Of a stretch of 57,041 nucleotides of DNA, positions 8,456 through 16,122 are shown piece by piece. A program made the position numbers and the translations under genes. Each line of letters begins with the position of its first letter. The first letter of the stretch is position 1. The stretch covers positions 1 through 57,041 of the forward strand of contig CACNCK010000009.1 of the NCBI GenBank assembly GCA_902618945.1. Direction: 5' to 3'. Origin of the DNA: an uncultured SAR86 cluster bacterium. GTDB taxonomy: Bacteria; Pseudomonadota; Gammaproteobacteria; Magnimaribacterales; Magnimaribacteraceae. Under the pieces are notes generated by a model. The model had not been told where the DNA came from. It did no database searches and saw only the letters and a program-made list of their open reading frames with translations.

Positions 8456-9767
8456 TTTTGTAAAAGCACTTAGAAACTCTAATGTTAGAGTATCTCCGGC
8501 TGAGACCATAGATGCTGTATCTGTAATCGATTCTGTTGGTTACGAAGATAAAGAGTTACTGAAAAGAACACTGTCAATAGTTCTATCTAAAACACCTGAC
8601 GAAAAAGAAAAGTTCAATGCTTGTTTCGATGATTTCTTTTCCGATGAAATAAAACAGCAAGTTTCTGTAGATATTGATCAACTATCCGATATCAAAGATG
8701 TAGATTCAGATTTGGCAAAAAAACTCTTAGAAGGATCTCAAGGAGAATTGATGTTGTCTATTGCTGATGCTGCTGAGGAAGCCGAAATTAGAGAGATAAG
8801 ATATTTCACCCAAAGATCTGTCTTTACTAGACGTATCTTAGAAAAAATGGGAGTAGGGAAACTGGAAGATGAATTGATGCAATTAGGTTCGTCTAGAGAA
8901 GATGAATTACCTTCAGATTTTGAACAAGAACTAAGAAATCAACTAACAAACTTAAGAGAAAGAGTATCAGATTATGTTCAGCAGCAGTTTCTTCTGCATG
9001 GAGATGTTTCTGGAGAACAGCTAAGAGAACAAGTATTTAAGTCCATGAATATGGCTCAGATTGATAGATCTTATCTGAATGAAGTACATTCTTTGGTGAG
9101 AAAGATGGCAAAAAAATTAGCCAATCTTCACTCTCGCAGAAAGAAAAACTTTAAAAAGGGCAAGCTGGATATCAGAAAGACAATTAGAGATAACTGGGTC
9201 AATCAAGGAATACTATTCAATCTAAGCTGGGCTTATAAAAAAGTTGATAGACCTAAAATCTATGTAATTTGTGATGTAAGCGGATCTGTAGGTGCTTACG
9301 CAAGATTTATGTTGATGTTCCTTTTTAGTCTTACTGAAGTTGTATCCAAGCTAAGAGCATTTGTTTTTTCTTCTAATCTTGGAGAAGTAACAAACGACTT
9401 TAAGGATGCAAAATTAGATGAGGCTATCGAAAAAGCATTACAAAAGCATGGTGGGGGCTCAACTGACTACGGTCAAGCTTTGACTGATTTTGTGAGTTTA
9501 TGTGTGGACGAAATTGATAATAAGACAACGGTCGTAATACTAGGTGATGCAAGAAATAATTTTGGTCCAGAAAAGGCCCATCTATTGAAAACCATTAAAG
9601 AGAGATCAAAACAAGTTTTCTGGTTAAATCCCGAAGGTAAATATAGATGGGATACAGGAGACTCAGTGATGACAAAATATTCCGCATATTGCACAAAAGT
9701 CTTTCAATGCGGGAACATAGATCAACTTGAAAGAGTAGTATCAACACTTCTCAAAACAGCGATTTAG
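8436..9767 (+). CDS. VWA domain protein, CoxE-like partner of MoxR
   Basis: 443 residues. The C-terminal half is a von Willebrand A domain with a complete metal site: DVSGS at residues 280-284, GGGSTDYG further on and LGDARNNFG. The N-terminal half is helical and charged, as in CoxE-family proteins. It overlaps the MoxR ATPase gene by 20 bases, the standard pairing for this chaperone-like system. Known partners mature carbon monoxide dehydrogenase or methanol dehydrogenase, but none of those enzymes is nearby. The client is unknown. Confidence 0.92.
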   Translation: MEKVLTDFVKALRNSNVRVSPAETIDAVSVIDSVGYEDKELLKRTLSIVLSKTPDEKEKFNACFDDFFSDEIKQQVSVDIDQLSDIKDVDSDLAKKLLEGSQGELMLSIADAAEEAEIREIRYFTQRSVFTRRILEKMGVGKLEDELMQLGSSREDELPSDFEQELRNQLTNLRERVSDYVQQQFLLHGDVSGEQLREQVFKSMNMAQIDRSYLNEVHSLVRKMAKKLANLHSRRKKNFKKGKLDIRKTIRDNWVNQGILFNLSWAYKKVDRPKIYVICDVSGSVGAYARFMLMFLFSLTEVVSKLRAFVFSSNLGEVTNDFKDAKLDEAIEKALQKHGGGSTDYGQALTDFVSLCVDEIDNKTTVVILGDARNNFGPEKAHLLKTIKERSKQVFWLNPEGKYRWDTGDSVMTKYSAYCTKVFQCGNIDQLERVVSTLLKTAI

Positions 9768-9782
9768 ATATATTATTTTTTT

Positions 9783-10574
9783 ATGAAATACTTTAATAAA
9801 ATCTTCTTAATTCTAGTTCTAGCCTTGTCTCTTATTCCTGTATCTGCTCATGATTTGAAGGGAGCAGTTGCGAGTGATGATCGCACCCCAAAAAATATGC
9901 TTCGTGATAAGTTTAGAAATCCTCTTGAGACTCTATCTTTCTTCGGTATTGAATCCGATATGACAGTTGTTGAATTGTCACCTGGAGGAGGCTGGTATAC
10001 AGAAATATTAGCAAATTACATTCATTACCCTGGTACTTTGATTGCCGCACATTGGAGTAAAGATTCAGAAGTTGCGTATTTCAGAAGAGGAAGAGCAAAT
10101 TTTGAAAAGAAAATGTCAGAGGACCCAATGTATGGCAGAGTAGAGATAGTCGATTTGTATTCTCCTTTAGCTGATGCAAATTCTGTAGATGCTGTGCTCA
10201 CATTCAGGAATCTACATAATTGGTTAGGCCCAAACATGGATAGAATTTTTGAAAACACTTTCAAAGCTTTAAAACCAGGTGGAATTTTTGGTATTGTTGA
10301 ACATAGAGCTAAGCCCGGCACACCAATGGAGATGATGAAAAAGAGCGGTTATGTAACTGAAGAACATGCCTTGGAAGTAGCAAAAAAACATGGTTTTGAG
10401 CTGGTTGCAACATCAGAAGTCAATGCAAACCCTAAAGACACTGCTAATCATCCAAAGGGTGTATGGACTCTTCCCCCTAACTATAGATTAAAAGATCAGG
10501 ATAGAGATAAATATACCGAAATAGGGGAGAGTGACCGCATGACACTCTTACTTAAAAAACCTATTCAATCTTAA
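9783..10574 (+). CDS. Exported class I methyltransferase-like protein
   Basis: 263 residues with an N-terminal signal peptide (MKYFNKIFLILVLALSLIPVSAHD, likely cut after Ala23). The remainder is a Rossmann methyltransferase fold with the SAM-binding motif VVELSPGGGWYTEIL, a post-I acidic region and FRNLHNWL then LKPGGIFGIVEHR. This matches a family of predicted periplasmic methyltransferases. Starting 15 bases after the VWA gene, it is probably the last gene of the operon. A SAM-dependent enzyme outside the cytoplasm is odd, since SAM is not expected there; the activity may be different. Confidence 0.82.
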   Translation: MKYFNKIFLILVLALSLIPVSAHDLKGAVASDDRTPKNMLRDKFRNPLETLSFFGIESDMTVVELSPGGGWYTEILANYIHYPGTLIAAHWSKDSEVAYFRRGRANFEKKMSEDPMYGRVEIVDLYSPLADANSVDAVLTFRNLHNWLGPNMDRIFENTFKALKPGGIFGIVEHRAKPGTPMEMMKKSGYVTEEHALEVAKKHGFELVATSEVNANPKDTANHPKGVWTLPPNYRLKDQDRDKYTEIGESDRMTLLLKKPIQS

Positions 10575-10899
10575 AAAGATTGACTATGTTGTTCTTATGT
10601 ACACAAGTTCCGAGTAGTTCAAATTTGTGATCTAGACCGAATAATTCTACATTCTGAAATGTCATTTCTTTGGAAGTAAGAATTTCTGGAATGGTCAATA
10701 GAACTATATAGTCATTTTTTAAAATACATTTATCTTTAAGAAATTTAAGATCTTTTTCAAAGATATTGCAAATTTCCAGTGAATCCTGATTAAGCAGTGG
10801 TTTATGTACTTCAAAACCATTAAGGCTTTGAACAACAAAGTGTATTCTTTTATCGGCAGATAATTTTTTTAATTGATCGACGATGGAGTTCAGGCTCAT
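10561..10899 (-). CDS. Hypothetical protein, 112 residues
   Basis: Not recognised. It is a soluble small protein without signal peptide or membrane helix; the mix of beta-like hydrophobic stretches (IHFVVQSLNGF, DYIVLLTIPEIL) and a C-terminal FELLGTCVHKNNIVNLFKIE suggests an alpha/beta or beta-barrel fold. It converges on the methyltransferase gene with a 14-base overlap and lies downstream of the hsp20 terminator, so it probably has its own promoter in 10900-10950. Codon usage looks like its neighbours. Confidence 0.6.
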   Translation of the reverse strand: MSLNSIVDQLKKLSADKRIHFVVQSLNGFEVHKPLLNQDSLEICNIFEKDLKFLKDKCILKNDYIVLLTIPEILTSKEMTFQNVELFGLDHKFELLGTCVHKNNIVNLFKIE

Positions 10900-10953
10900 G
10901 ATGGATAAGTATAATGTTTTTACAAATGACTTATTAGAAATTACCGCATAAAA

Positions 10954-10978
10954 AAAAGGAGGGTTAAACCCTCCTTTT
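10954..10978 (-). terminator. Rho-independent terminator of hsp20
   Basis: A perfect 10-base stem, AAAAGGAGGG (10954-10963) with CCCTCCTTTT (10969-10978), loop TTAAA. Read on the minus strand it lies 5 bases after the hsp20 stop and is followed by a run of T residues. It separates hsp20 from the hypothetical gene at 10561-10899. Confidence 0.88.
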
Positions 10979-10983
10979 CTCTA

Positions 10984-11433
10984 TTAACCTAAAAGTTTAC
11001 TTTTGGAAGTAAAATCAATTTTTCTTGGTTTCTTTTCATCAGGTATGACTCTTTCAATTCCTATATAGAGCATACCATTACTCAAAGCTGCGCCTTTGAT
11101 GATCATATCATCAGAGAGTACAAATGTTTTTGTAAAGTCTCTAGCTGCTAGCCCTTGATGAACTAATCCCTCCGAAGCATCTTTTGCCTTAGATCCTTTA
11201 ATAGTTAGATTTTCACCCGCTGCTTCTATATCGATTTCTTTTTCTTCGAAACCGGCTAGAGCAAGCTCAATGGTGTATTTATCCTCACTCACCTTCCTTA
11301 TGTTATAGGGTGGATAGTTTGAAGATTGTTGTTTGGAATTTGCTAGAAGCGATAAAGTATCGAAAGTTCTATCAAATCCTATTGTAAATGGAGATATATC
11401 TCTCCACAGCAGGTCAAATGTATTATTTATCAT
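10984..11433 (-). CDS. ibpA: Small heat shock protein, Hsp20/IbpA type
   Basis: 149 residues, an alpha-crystallin-domain holdase that binds unfolding proteins and hands them to DnaK/ClpB. The start (LLWRDISPFTIGFDRTFDTL), then NYPPYNIRKVSEDKYTIELALAGF and ENLTIKGSK, follow the IbpA pattern closely, and the C-terminal IERVIPDEKKPRKI contains the IxI/V-like anchor region. A Shine-Dalgarno AAGGAG lies 6 bases before the ATG. It is monocistronic, with a heat-shock-type promoter and possible thermometer upstream and a terminator downstream. Confidence 0.93.
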   Translation of the reverse strand: MINNTFDLLWRDISPFTIGFDRTFDTLSLLANSKQQSSNYPPYNIRKVSEDKYTIELALAGFEEKEIDIEAAGENLTIKGSKAKDASEGLVHQGLAARDFTKTFVLSDDMIIKGAALSNGMLYIGIERVIPDEKKPRKIDFTSKSKLLG

Positions 11434-11493
11434 TTTTTTCTCCTTTATTAAGCAAGTTATTAAATAATTTACGTAAGCCCCTAAGGCACTTAC
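11422..11493 (-). promoter_or_regulatory. hsp20 5' leader, candidate ROSE-like RNA thermometer
   Basis: On the minus-strand RNA, UUGCU (plus 11451-11455) faces the Shine-Dalgarno AGGAG (plus 11440-11444) across a 6-base loop. This is the pairing with a G-G mismatch that defines ROSE elements in ibpA leaders. AUUAUUUA (plus 11461-11468) is exactly complementary to UAAAUAAU covering codons 2-4 (plus 11422-11429), enclosing the start codon. A further small hairpin (GTAAG/CTTAC, 11473-11493) lies near the predicted 5' end. The outer stem is only A-U and could be chance in AT-rich DNA. Confidence 0.5.
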
Positions 11494-11500
11494 ACTACTT

Positions 11501-11528
11501 ATATGGGGTTTATTTTTAATTAATCAAG
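11501..11528 (-). promoter_or_regulatory. Sigma-32-type heat shock promoter of hsp20
   Basis: Read on the minus strand: -35 CTTGAT (plus 11523-11528), a 14-base spacer, and -10 CCCCATAT (plus 11501-11508). The -10 matches the RpoH consensus CCCCATNT exactly and the -35 matches CTTGAA in five of six bases with normal spacing. The predicted start near 11494 leaves a leader of about 60 bases. The -35 box lies over the ribosome binding site of the divergent SDR gene. Confidence 0.8.
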
Positions 11529-11535
11529 GAGAAGT

Positions 11536-12327
11536 ATGAAAAATTTATTTTCTATAGAAGGCAAAGTAGCTCTTGTAACTGGTGGCTCAAGAGGGATAGG
11601 GGAAATGATAGCAGCTGGTTTTTTAGCTAATGGAGCTAAAGTCTATATAAGCTCTAGAAAAGCAGAGGTATGTGATGCTACTGCTAAAAGACTTCAAGAT
11701 GAATATGGTGGAGAATGCATTTCACTCCCGGGAGATTTATCAAATTTAGACGGTATAAATGCTCTCAGAGACATGTTACCAGCAGACGAAGCACTAGATA
11801 TTTTGGTTAATAATGCAGGTGCTTCATGGGGAGAACCTATTGATGAATATTCTGAAAAGGGATGGGATAAAGTTATGGATACTAATGTGAAAGGTGTTTT
11901 TTTTCTAACTCAACAATTATTGCCTAAGCTAAGAGAATCAGGCAACGCAGAAGATCCTGCCAGAGTTATAAATATTGGGAGTATAGATGGAATCAAAACA
12001 GGCACTTTTGATGCATTTTCTTATGGACCCTCCAAAGCAGCATTGCATCATTTAACACGAGTTTTAGCAGCATCTCTTGTTAAAGAAAATATTATTGTAA
12101 ACGCTATTGCACCCGGGCCTTTCCCGACATGGATGTTAAGTACTGGAGTTGGTGGAGGCGGTGACCTTGATATCAATTGGTCAGAAGTTGGAAATGCCAA
12201 TCCTAGAGGTAGAGTTGGAACCCCAGAAGACATTGCAGGTTTAGCTATATTTTTATGTTCAAGAGCAGGTGCATATACAGTAGGCGAAACAATTACTTGT
12301 GATGGAGGGGCTGTAGCCAGTTCTTAA
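11536..12327 (+). CDS. Short-chain dehydrogenase/reductase
   Basis: 263 residues, classical SDR. Cofactor motif TGGSRGIG (about residues 16-23), NNAGAS, and the catalytic YGPSK are present, with a serine upstream in INIGS. The loop with GVGGGGDLDINW before the C-terminus resembles the rhamnolipid-type RhlG-like subgroup. It reduces or oxidises a carbonyl/alcohol with NAD(P)H; substrate unknown. A strong AAGGAG sits 8 bases before the ATG. The next gene follows after 24 bases. Confidence 0.88.
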   Translation: MKNLFSIEGKVALVTGGSRGIGEMIAAGFLANGAKVYISSRKAEVCDATAKRLQDEYGGECISLPGDLSNLDGINALRDMLPADEALDILVNNAGASWGEPIDEYSEKGWDKVMDTNVKGVFFLTQQLLPKLRESGNAEDPARVINIGSIDGIKTGTFDAFSYGPSKAALHHLTRVLAASLVKENIIVNAIAPGPFPTWMLSTGVGGGGDLDINWSEVGNANPRGRVGTPEDIAGLAIFLCSRAGAYTVGETITCDGGAVASS

Positions 12328-12351
12328 AGTTACCTCACACAGATTAAATTA

Positions 12352-13095
12352 GTGTTGATTTACGACCCTGTATTTTATGCAGTTTCAATACCTGCTGTTC
12401 TTTTATACGGAATTGCCAAAGGTGGCTTCGCAGGTCCATTGGCTATTTTGGGCGTACCTCTAATGTCATTAGTTATTTCTCCTCTACAAGCAGCTGCAAT
12501 ATTGCTACCAATACTATGCGTTCAAGATATGATCAGTATTTATAGTTATCGTAAAAGTTTTCATTTAAAGAACTTATACATTCTATTGCCAGCAGCTACT
12601 GTAGGAATAGTATTTGGTTATTTATGGTTTAGCTTACTATCAGAAGACAATATCAGAATATTTTTAGGTCTTCTCGCGATTATTTTTTCGCTTAATTATT
12701 TCTTTTTTTCTAAAGATTCAAAAATGACTAATGTGTCAGTCACAAAAGGATCTTTTTGGGGAACAATTTCTGGATTTACGAGCTTTGGTATTCATGCTGG
12801 AGGATTGCCTTTTAATATTTATATGCTTCCGCAGAAACTAGATCATAGAGTTTATGTAGGTACTGCGGCTATTTTTTTTGGCTTAGTCAATTTTATAAAA
12901 CTTTATCCATACTATTTGTTAGACCAATTGAGGATTGAAAATATAACGACAGCATTATTTTTATTACCTTTTGCTCCTATAGGGTTCTATATAGGCTTCA
13001 AATTAACTCATAAATTGGATGGAGATAAATTTTATGGAATTACTTATTTTTGTTTATTGATAATAGGCTTAAAATTGTTGAGTGACGGAATATAG
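12352..13095 (+). CDS. TauE/SafE-family membrane permease
   Basis: 247 residues, about eight hydrophobic helices. The early GIAKGGFAGPLAILGVPLMS segment and the second-half repeat GFTSFGIHAGGLPFNIYMLPQ match the twin motifs of the TauE/SafE (TSUP) family, which export sulfite, sulfoacetate or related organic anions. The start is GTG at 12352, directly before the first helix. The stop TAG abuts the ATG of the following oxidoreductase gene. Substrate is not predictable. Confidence 0.88.
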   Translation: MLIYDPVFYAVSIPAVLLYGIAKGGFAGPLAILGVPLMSLVISPLQAAAILLPILCVQDMISIYSYRKSFHLKNLYILLPAATVGIVFGYLWFSLLSEDNIRIFLGLLAIIFSLNYFFFSKDSKMTNVSVTKGSFWGTISGFTSFGIHAGGLPFNIYMLPQKLDHRVYVGTAAIFFGLVNFIKLYPYYLLDQLRIENITTALFLLPFAPIGFYIGFKLTHKLDGDKFYGITYFCLLIIGLKLLSDGI

Positions 13096-14133
13096 ATGTA
13101 CGGAATAACTTTACAAGAATATGGAGATGAAACTAAGTTAAAGTTAGAAGATGGCTTAACAGTGCCTGAACCAAAATCAAACCAGATCTTAGTTAAAGTT
13201 TCTGCGTCTTCTGTTAATCCCCTAGATCTAATGAAGAGAGAAGGTTATGGGAAGTCTATATTTGAGAAGCAAAGAAAACATATTTTTCCTTGGATAATAG
13301 GATCAGATTTCTCAGGCATAGTTGCTGAAATTGGATCAAATATTTCTCAATTTAAAATAGGAGATGAGGTTTGGGGTTGCAGCTCTAATGCAAACTCTGG
13401 TACTCATGCTGAATTTGTGTGTATTGATGTAGATGAAATAACTCATAAACCAAGCAGTTTAGACCACTTGCAAGCAGCATCTTTACCTTATGTAGCACAA
13501 ACTACTTGGTCGGCAATTATTAGATGGGCAGGACTTCGACCTCAGGATTTAGCAGGAAAAAAAGTCTTCATACAAGGTGGTGCAGGGGGTGTCGGGTGTT
13601 TCTCCATACAGTTATTTAAAAGTATGGGTTGCGAGATAGCTACAACCTGTAGTGAAAAAAATGTGGAACTGGTGAAATCTTTAGGTGCAGATCATGTGGT
13701 TGATTACAACACATCAGATTTTGAAGAGATATTGAGTGATTACGATATTGCCTATGATCTTCTGGGAGATCATGTATCAGATTATGCAGTAGAAAAATGC
13801 TGTTCTATCCTAAAGAAAACTTCAGACTCACATTACATAACACTAACCCACCCATTGGTAAGTACTATGGATGCTAAAGGCATTCTTCTCGGTGCCCCTC
13901 ATGCTTTGTATTTAAGACAAATGCAGAAAAGAAAATTTCGCCCAATTAATATTCACTGGTCTATATATAGACCAAGCTTATCTGGTTTAGAGCAACTGAC
14001 AGAATTAGTTCAGGATGAGACAATAAAGCCCATTATAGATTCAGTTTTTAGTATAGAGGATATAGGACAAGCTCATAGAAAAGCAGCAACTGGACACGTT
14101 AGCGGCAAAATAATAATTGAACATAAAAGATGA
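13096..14133 (+). CDS. MDR-family zinc-independent alcohol dehydrogenase/quinone reductase-like
   Basis: 345 residues. The N-terminal GroES-like domain (VSASSVNPLDLMKREGYG, GSDFSGIVAEIG) is followed by a Rossmann domain with GGAGGVGCFSIQLFKS at about residues 166-181. The catalytic zinc ligands of classical alcohol dehydrogenases are absent, pointing to the quinone-oxidoreductase/RTN4IP1-like branch using NADPH. It starts immediately after the permease stop and overlaps pdxJ by 4 bases, so it belongs to the SDR-permease-pdxJ-grxD operon. Confidence 0.88.
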   Translation: MYGITLQEYGDETKLKLEDGLTVPEPKSNQILVKVSASSVNPLDLMKREGYGKSIFEKQRKHIFPWIIGSDFSGIVAEIGSNISQFKIGDEVWGCSSNANSGTHAEFVCIDVDEITHKPSSLDHLQAASLPYVAQTTWSAIIRWAGLRPQDLAGKKVFIQGGAGGVGCFSIQLFKSMGCEIATTCSEKNVELVKSLGADHVVDYNTSDFEEILSDYDIAYDLLGDHVSDYAVEKCCSILKKTSDSHYITLTHPLVSTMDAKGILLGAPHALYLRQMQKRKFRPINIHWSIYRPSLSGLEQLTELVQDETIKPIIDSVFSIEDIGQAHRKAATGHVSGKIIIEHKR

Positions 14134-14864
14134 CAAATTTAAGTGTTAATGTAAATAAAATTGCATGGTTAAGAAATGCTAGAGGCGAAGGCAGACCTGA
14201 TATCATTGAATTATCAAAAATCTTAATTAATTGCGGAATTCAAGGGTTGACTGTTCATCCAAGGCCTGACTTGAGGCATATAACTCCAGATGATGTTTAT
14301 GATATTTCTTCACTTTGTAAAGAATCAAATGTTGAATTTAACATTGAGGGAAATCCATATTCAGAGCCTACAGAAATTTATCCTGGTTTTGTTAATTTAG
14401 TCAAAGAAATTGAACCTGATCAATGTACATTAGTGCCAGATTCTCCTGAACAGATTACTTCTGATCATGGATGGCAAATTAAAGATAATGATCTTGAAAA
14501 TATTAAAGAAATAGTCGATACACTTAAAACTACTAAAACTAGAATAAGTTTCTTTGTTGACCCAGATACATTTCACATAGATCAGATAAAATTAACTGGC
14601 GCTGATAGGATTGAGCTCTATACCGGTCCATATGCTGTTAACCCAACTCTCGAGGTAGTCTCTCAATATGAAAAGGCCTTTAATCATGCTAAAGATATTG
14701 GGTTAGGCGTAAATGCAGGTCATGATCTAGACCTAAATAACTTACAATTATTTTTATCAAAAGTACCTGCTGACGAAGTATCGATAGGCCATGCATTGAT
14801 TTCAGATGCTCTTATCAATGGGCTAGAAGTTGTAACTAAGCAATACCTTGATTTATGTAAATAA
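14130..14864 (+). CDS. pdxJ: Pyridoxine 5'-phosphate synthase PdxJ
   Basis: 244 residues, full length. It condenses 1-deoxyxylulose 5-phosphate with 3-amino-1-hydroxyacetone phosphate to pyridoxine 5'-phosphate in the DXP-dependent vitamin B6 route. Clear family signatures are LSVNVNKIAWLRNARGEG, TVHPRPDLRHI, the FNIEGNP region with the catalytic Glu, CTLVPDSPEQITSDHGW and a late GLGVNAGHDL. Several PLP enzymes are encoded in this window (aminotransferase, MetY). Overlap of 4 bases with the upstream oxidoreductase implies coupling. Confidence 0.96.
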   Translation: MTNLSVNVNKIAWLRNARGEGRPDIIELSKILINCGIQGLTVHPRPDLRHITPDDVYDISSLCKESNVEFNIEGNPYSEPTEIYPGFVNLVKEIEPDQCTLVPDSPEQITSDHGWQIKDNDLENIKEIVDTLKTTKTRISFFVDPDTFHIDQIKLTGADRIELYTGPYAVNPTLEVVSQYEKAFNHAKDIGLGVNAGHDLDLNNLQLFLSKVPADEVSIGHALISDALINGLEVVTKQYLDLCK

Positions 14865-14878
14865 TGTAAAATAGGCTA

Positions 14879-15199
14879 ATGACTATAATTGAAGAATTAG
14901 AAAATCAAGTTAAGGAGAACCCGATACTCTTATACATGAAAGGTTCACCAGAAGCTCCTCAATGTGGGTTTTCATCAAAAGCTTCGCAGATTTTAATATC
15001 ATGTGGAAAACCTTTTTCATTTGTGGATATTCTTTCAAATCCAGAAATTCGAGCAAATTTACCGCAATTTTCAAACTGGCCGACATTTCCCCAACTCTTT
15101 GTGAATGGAGAGTTAATTGGAGGCTGTGATATTATCTCTGAATTGCATGAAGCAGGTGAGCTACAAGCAATAATTGATTCTGTTGAACAACAGGATTAA
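14879..15199 (+). CDS. grxD: Monothiol glutaredoxin Grx4/GrxD
   Basis: 106 residues. The CGFS active site with the preceding LYMKGSPEAPQ and the following WPTFPQLFVNGELIGGCDI are diagnostic for monothiol glutaredoxins, which bind a shared [2Fe-2S] cluster with glutathione and deliver it to target proteins with BolA. It lies 14 bases after pdxJ and ends 3 bases from the convergent homocysteine methyltransferase gene. Confidence 0.96.
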   Translation: MTIIEELENQVKENPILLYMKGSPEAPQCGFSSKASQILISCGKPFSFVDILSNPEIRANLPQFSNWPTFPQLFVNGELIGGCDIISELHEAGELQAIIDSVEQQD

Positions 15200-15202
15200 T
15201 TT

Positions 15203-16105
15203 TTACTTCTGTTTTAACCTTTCTGTCATCTCCTCTATATGAGATGGTCTGGTGCGACAGCACCCAGCAAGTATTGTGGCACCTTCGTCTATCCATTTGG
15301 AAACTTCATCAGTATAAGTTTTCTCATCAATAACCGATGCTGAGGACCAATGATCATTTTCAGCACTGATGTTTGACGAATCATTTTGAATTGCCTCTAT
15401 CATCTCTGAATTAGCAAATCCTCCAATAGGTTTGTCAGTGAGTTTCTTTAGTTCTTTTAATGATTCAGTGACAAGATTAGCGCCACAACAATTAATCAAA
15501 TAAGCATCGCAAGCTAAATCTGGAACTGCTTCAAAGGCTTCAACTATTGTTTCGCCACTAGGTAACATATTTAGTCTGTTACCATGTAAAGTCCAACTTA
15601 ACCATTTTTTAGCTTTAGAATTTTGAATTGACGAGAGGGCGACTCTACCTTCATCACTATTAGCCATTGTTTCGCATAGCATTATATCTACTTGTCCTTC
15701 TAAGATCTCAGCCAGCTCTCCATATTGATCAGCCATTTTCGACGTCTCTTGAATAAGATCAGCTCTATAACTAGTCTCCAGAGGAGGCAATGAAGCGGCA
15801 ACCATTATATTCTTACCCGACTCTTTGATGGCATCTTTAGCAAGAGAAATTGAAAGTAGTGTTAAGTCTTCAAGTTGATCTGACATTCCTGCACGTTCTA
15901 AGATTGGTTGAGTAACTGCATAATTATTTACAGTAATATATTCAGCTCCTGCTTCAATATAATCCAAATGAATTTGTTTAATAACTTCTGGATTATCAAT
16001 AAGAGCTAAAGCAGACCAGATTGACTCAACATGAGAAGGAACTTCAACTCCTCTGAATCTTAATTCAGAGCCCATTCCTCCGTCACCTATGATTAGATTA
16101 TTCAA
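15203..16105 (-). CDS. Homocysteine S-methyltransferase family protein
   Basis: 300 residues, a zinc-dependent barrel enzyme. GDGGMGSELRFRG at the N-terminus, NCCGAN (Cys206/207) and GCCRTRPSHI (Cys282, Cys283) supply the zinc and homocysteine thiolate site. The family includes MmuM (S-methylmethionine donor) and betaine-homocysteine methyltransferases; which donor is used cannot be decided here. It is the last gene of a minus-strand run after metY and a hydrolase and near a BCCT transporter, supporting a role in methionine synthesis from imported methyl donors. Confidence 0.9.
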   Translation of the reverse strand: MNNLIIGDGGMGSELRFRGVEVPSHVESIWSALALIDNPEVIKQIHLDYIEAGAEYITVNNYAVTQPILERAGMSDQLEDLTLLSISLAKDAIKESGKNIMVAASLPPLETSYRADLIQETSKMADQYGELAEILEGQVDIMLCETMANSDEGRVALSSIQNSKAKKWLSWTLHGNRLNMLPSGETIVEAFEAVPDLACDAYLINCCGANLVTESLKELKKLTDKPIGGFANSEMIEAIQNDSSNISAENDHWSSASVIDEKTYTDEVSKWIDEGATILAGCCRTRPSHIEEMTERLKQK

Positions 16106-16122
16106 ATAGTCACCCTAAAGTA

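Noticed and set aside
10025-10321. Minus-strand frame over the exported methyltransferase
   Set aside because: Antisense to SAM-fold motifs; no upstream signal.
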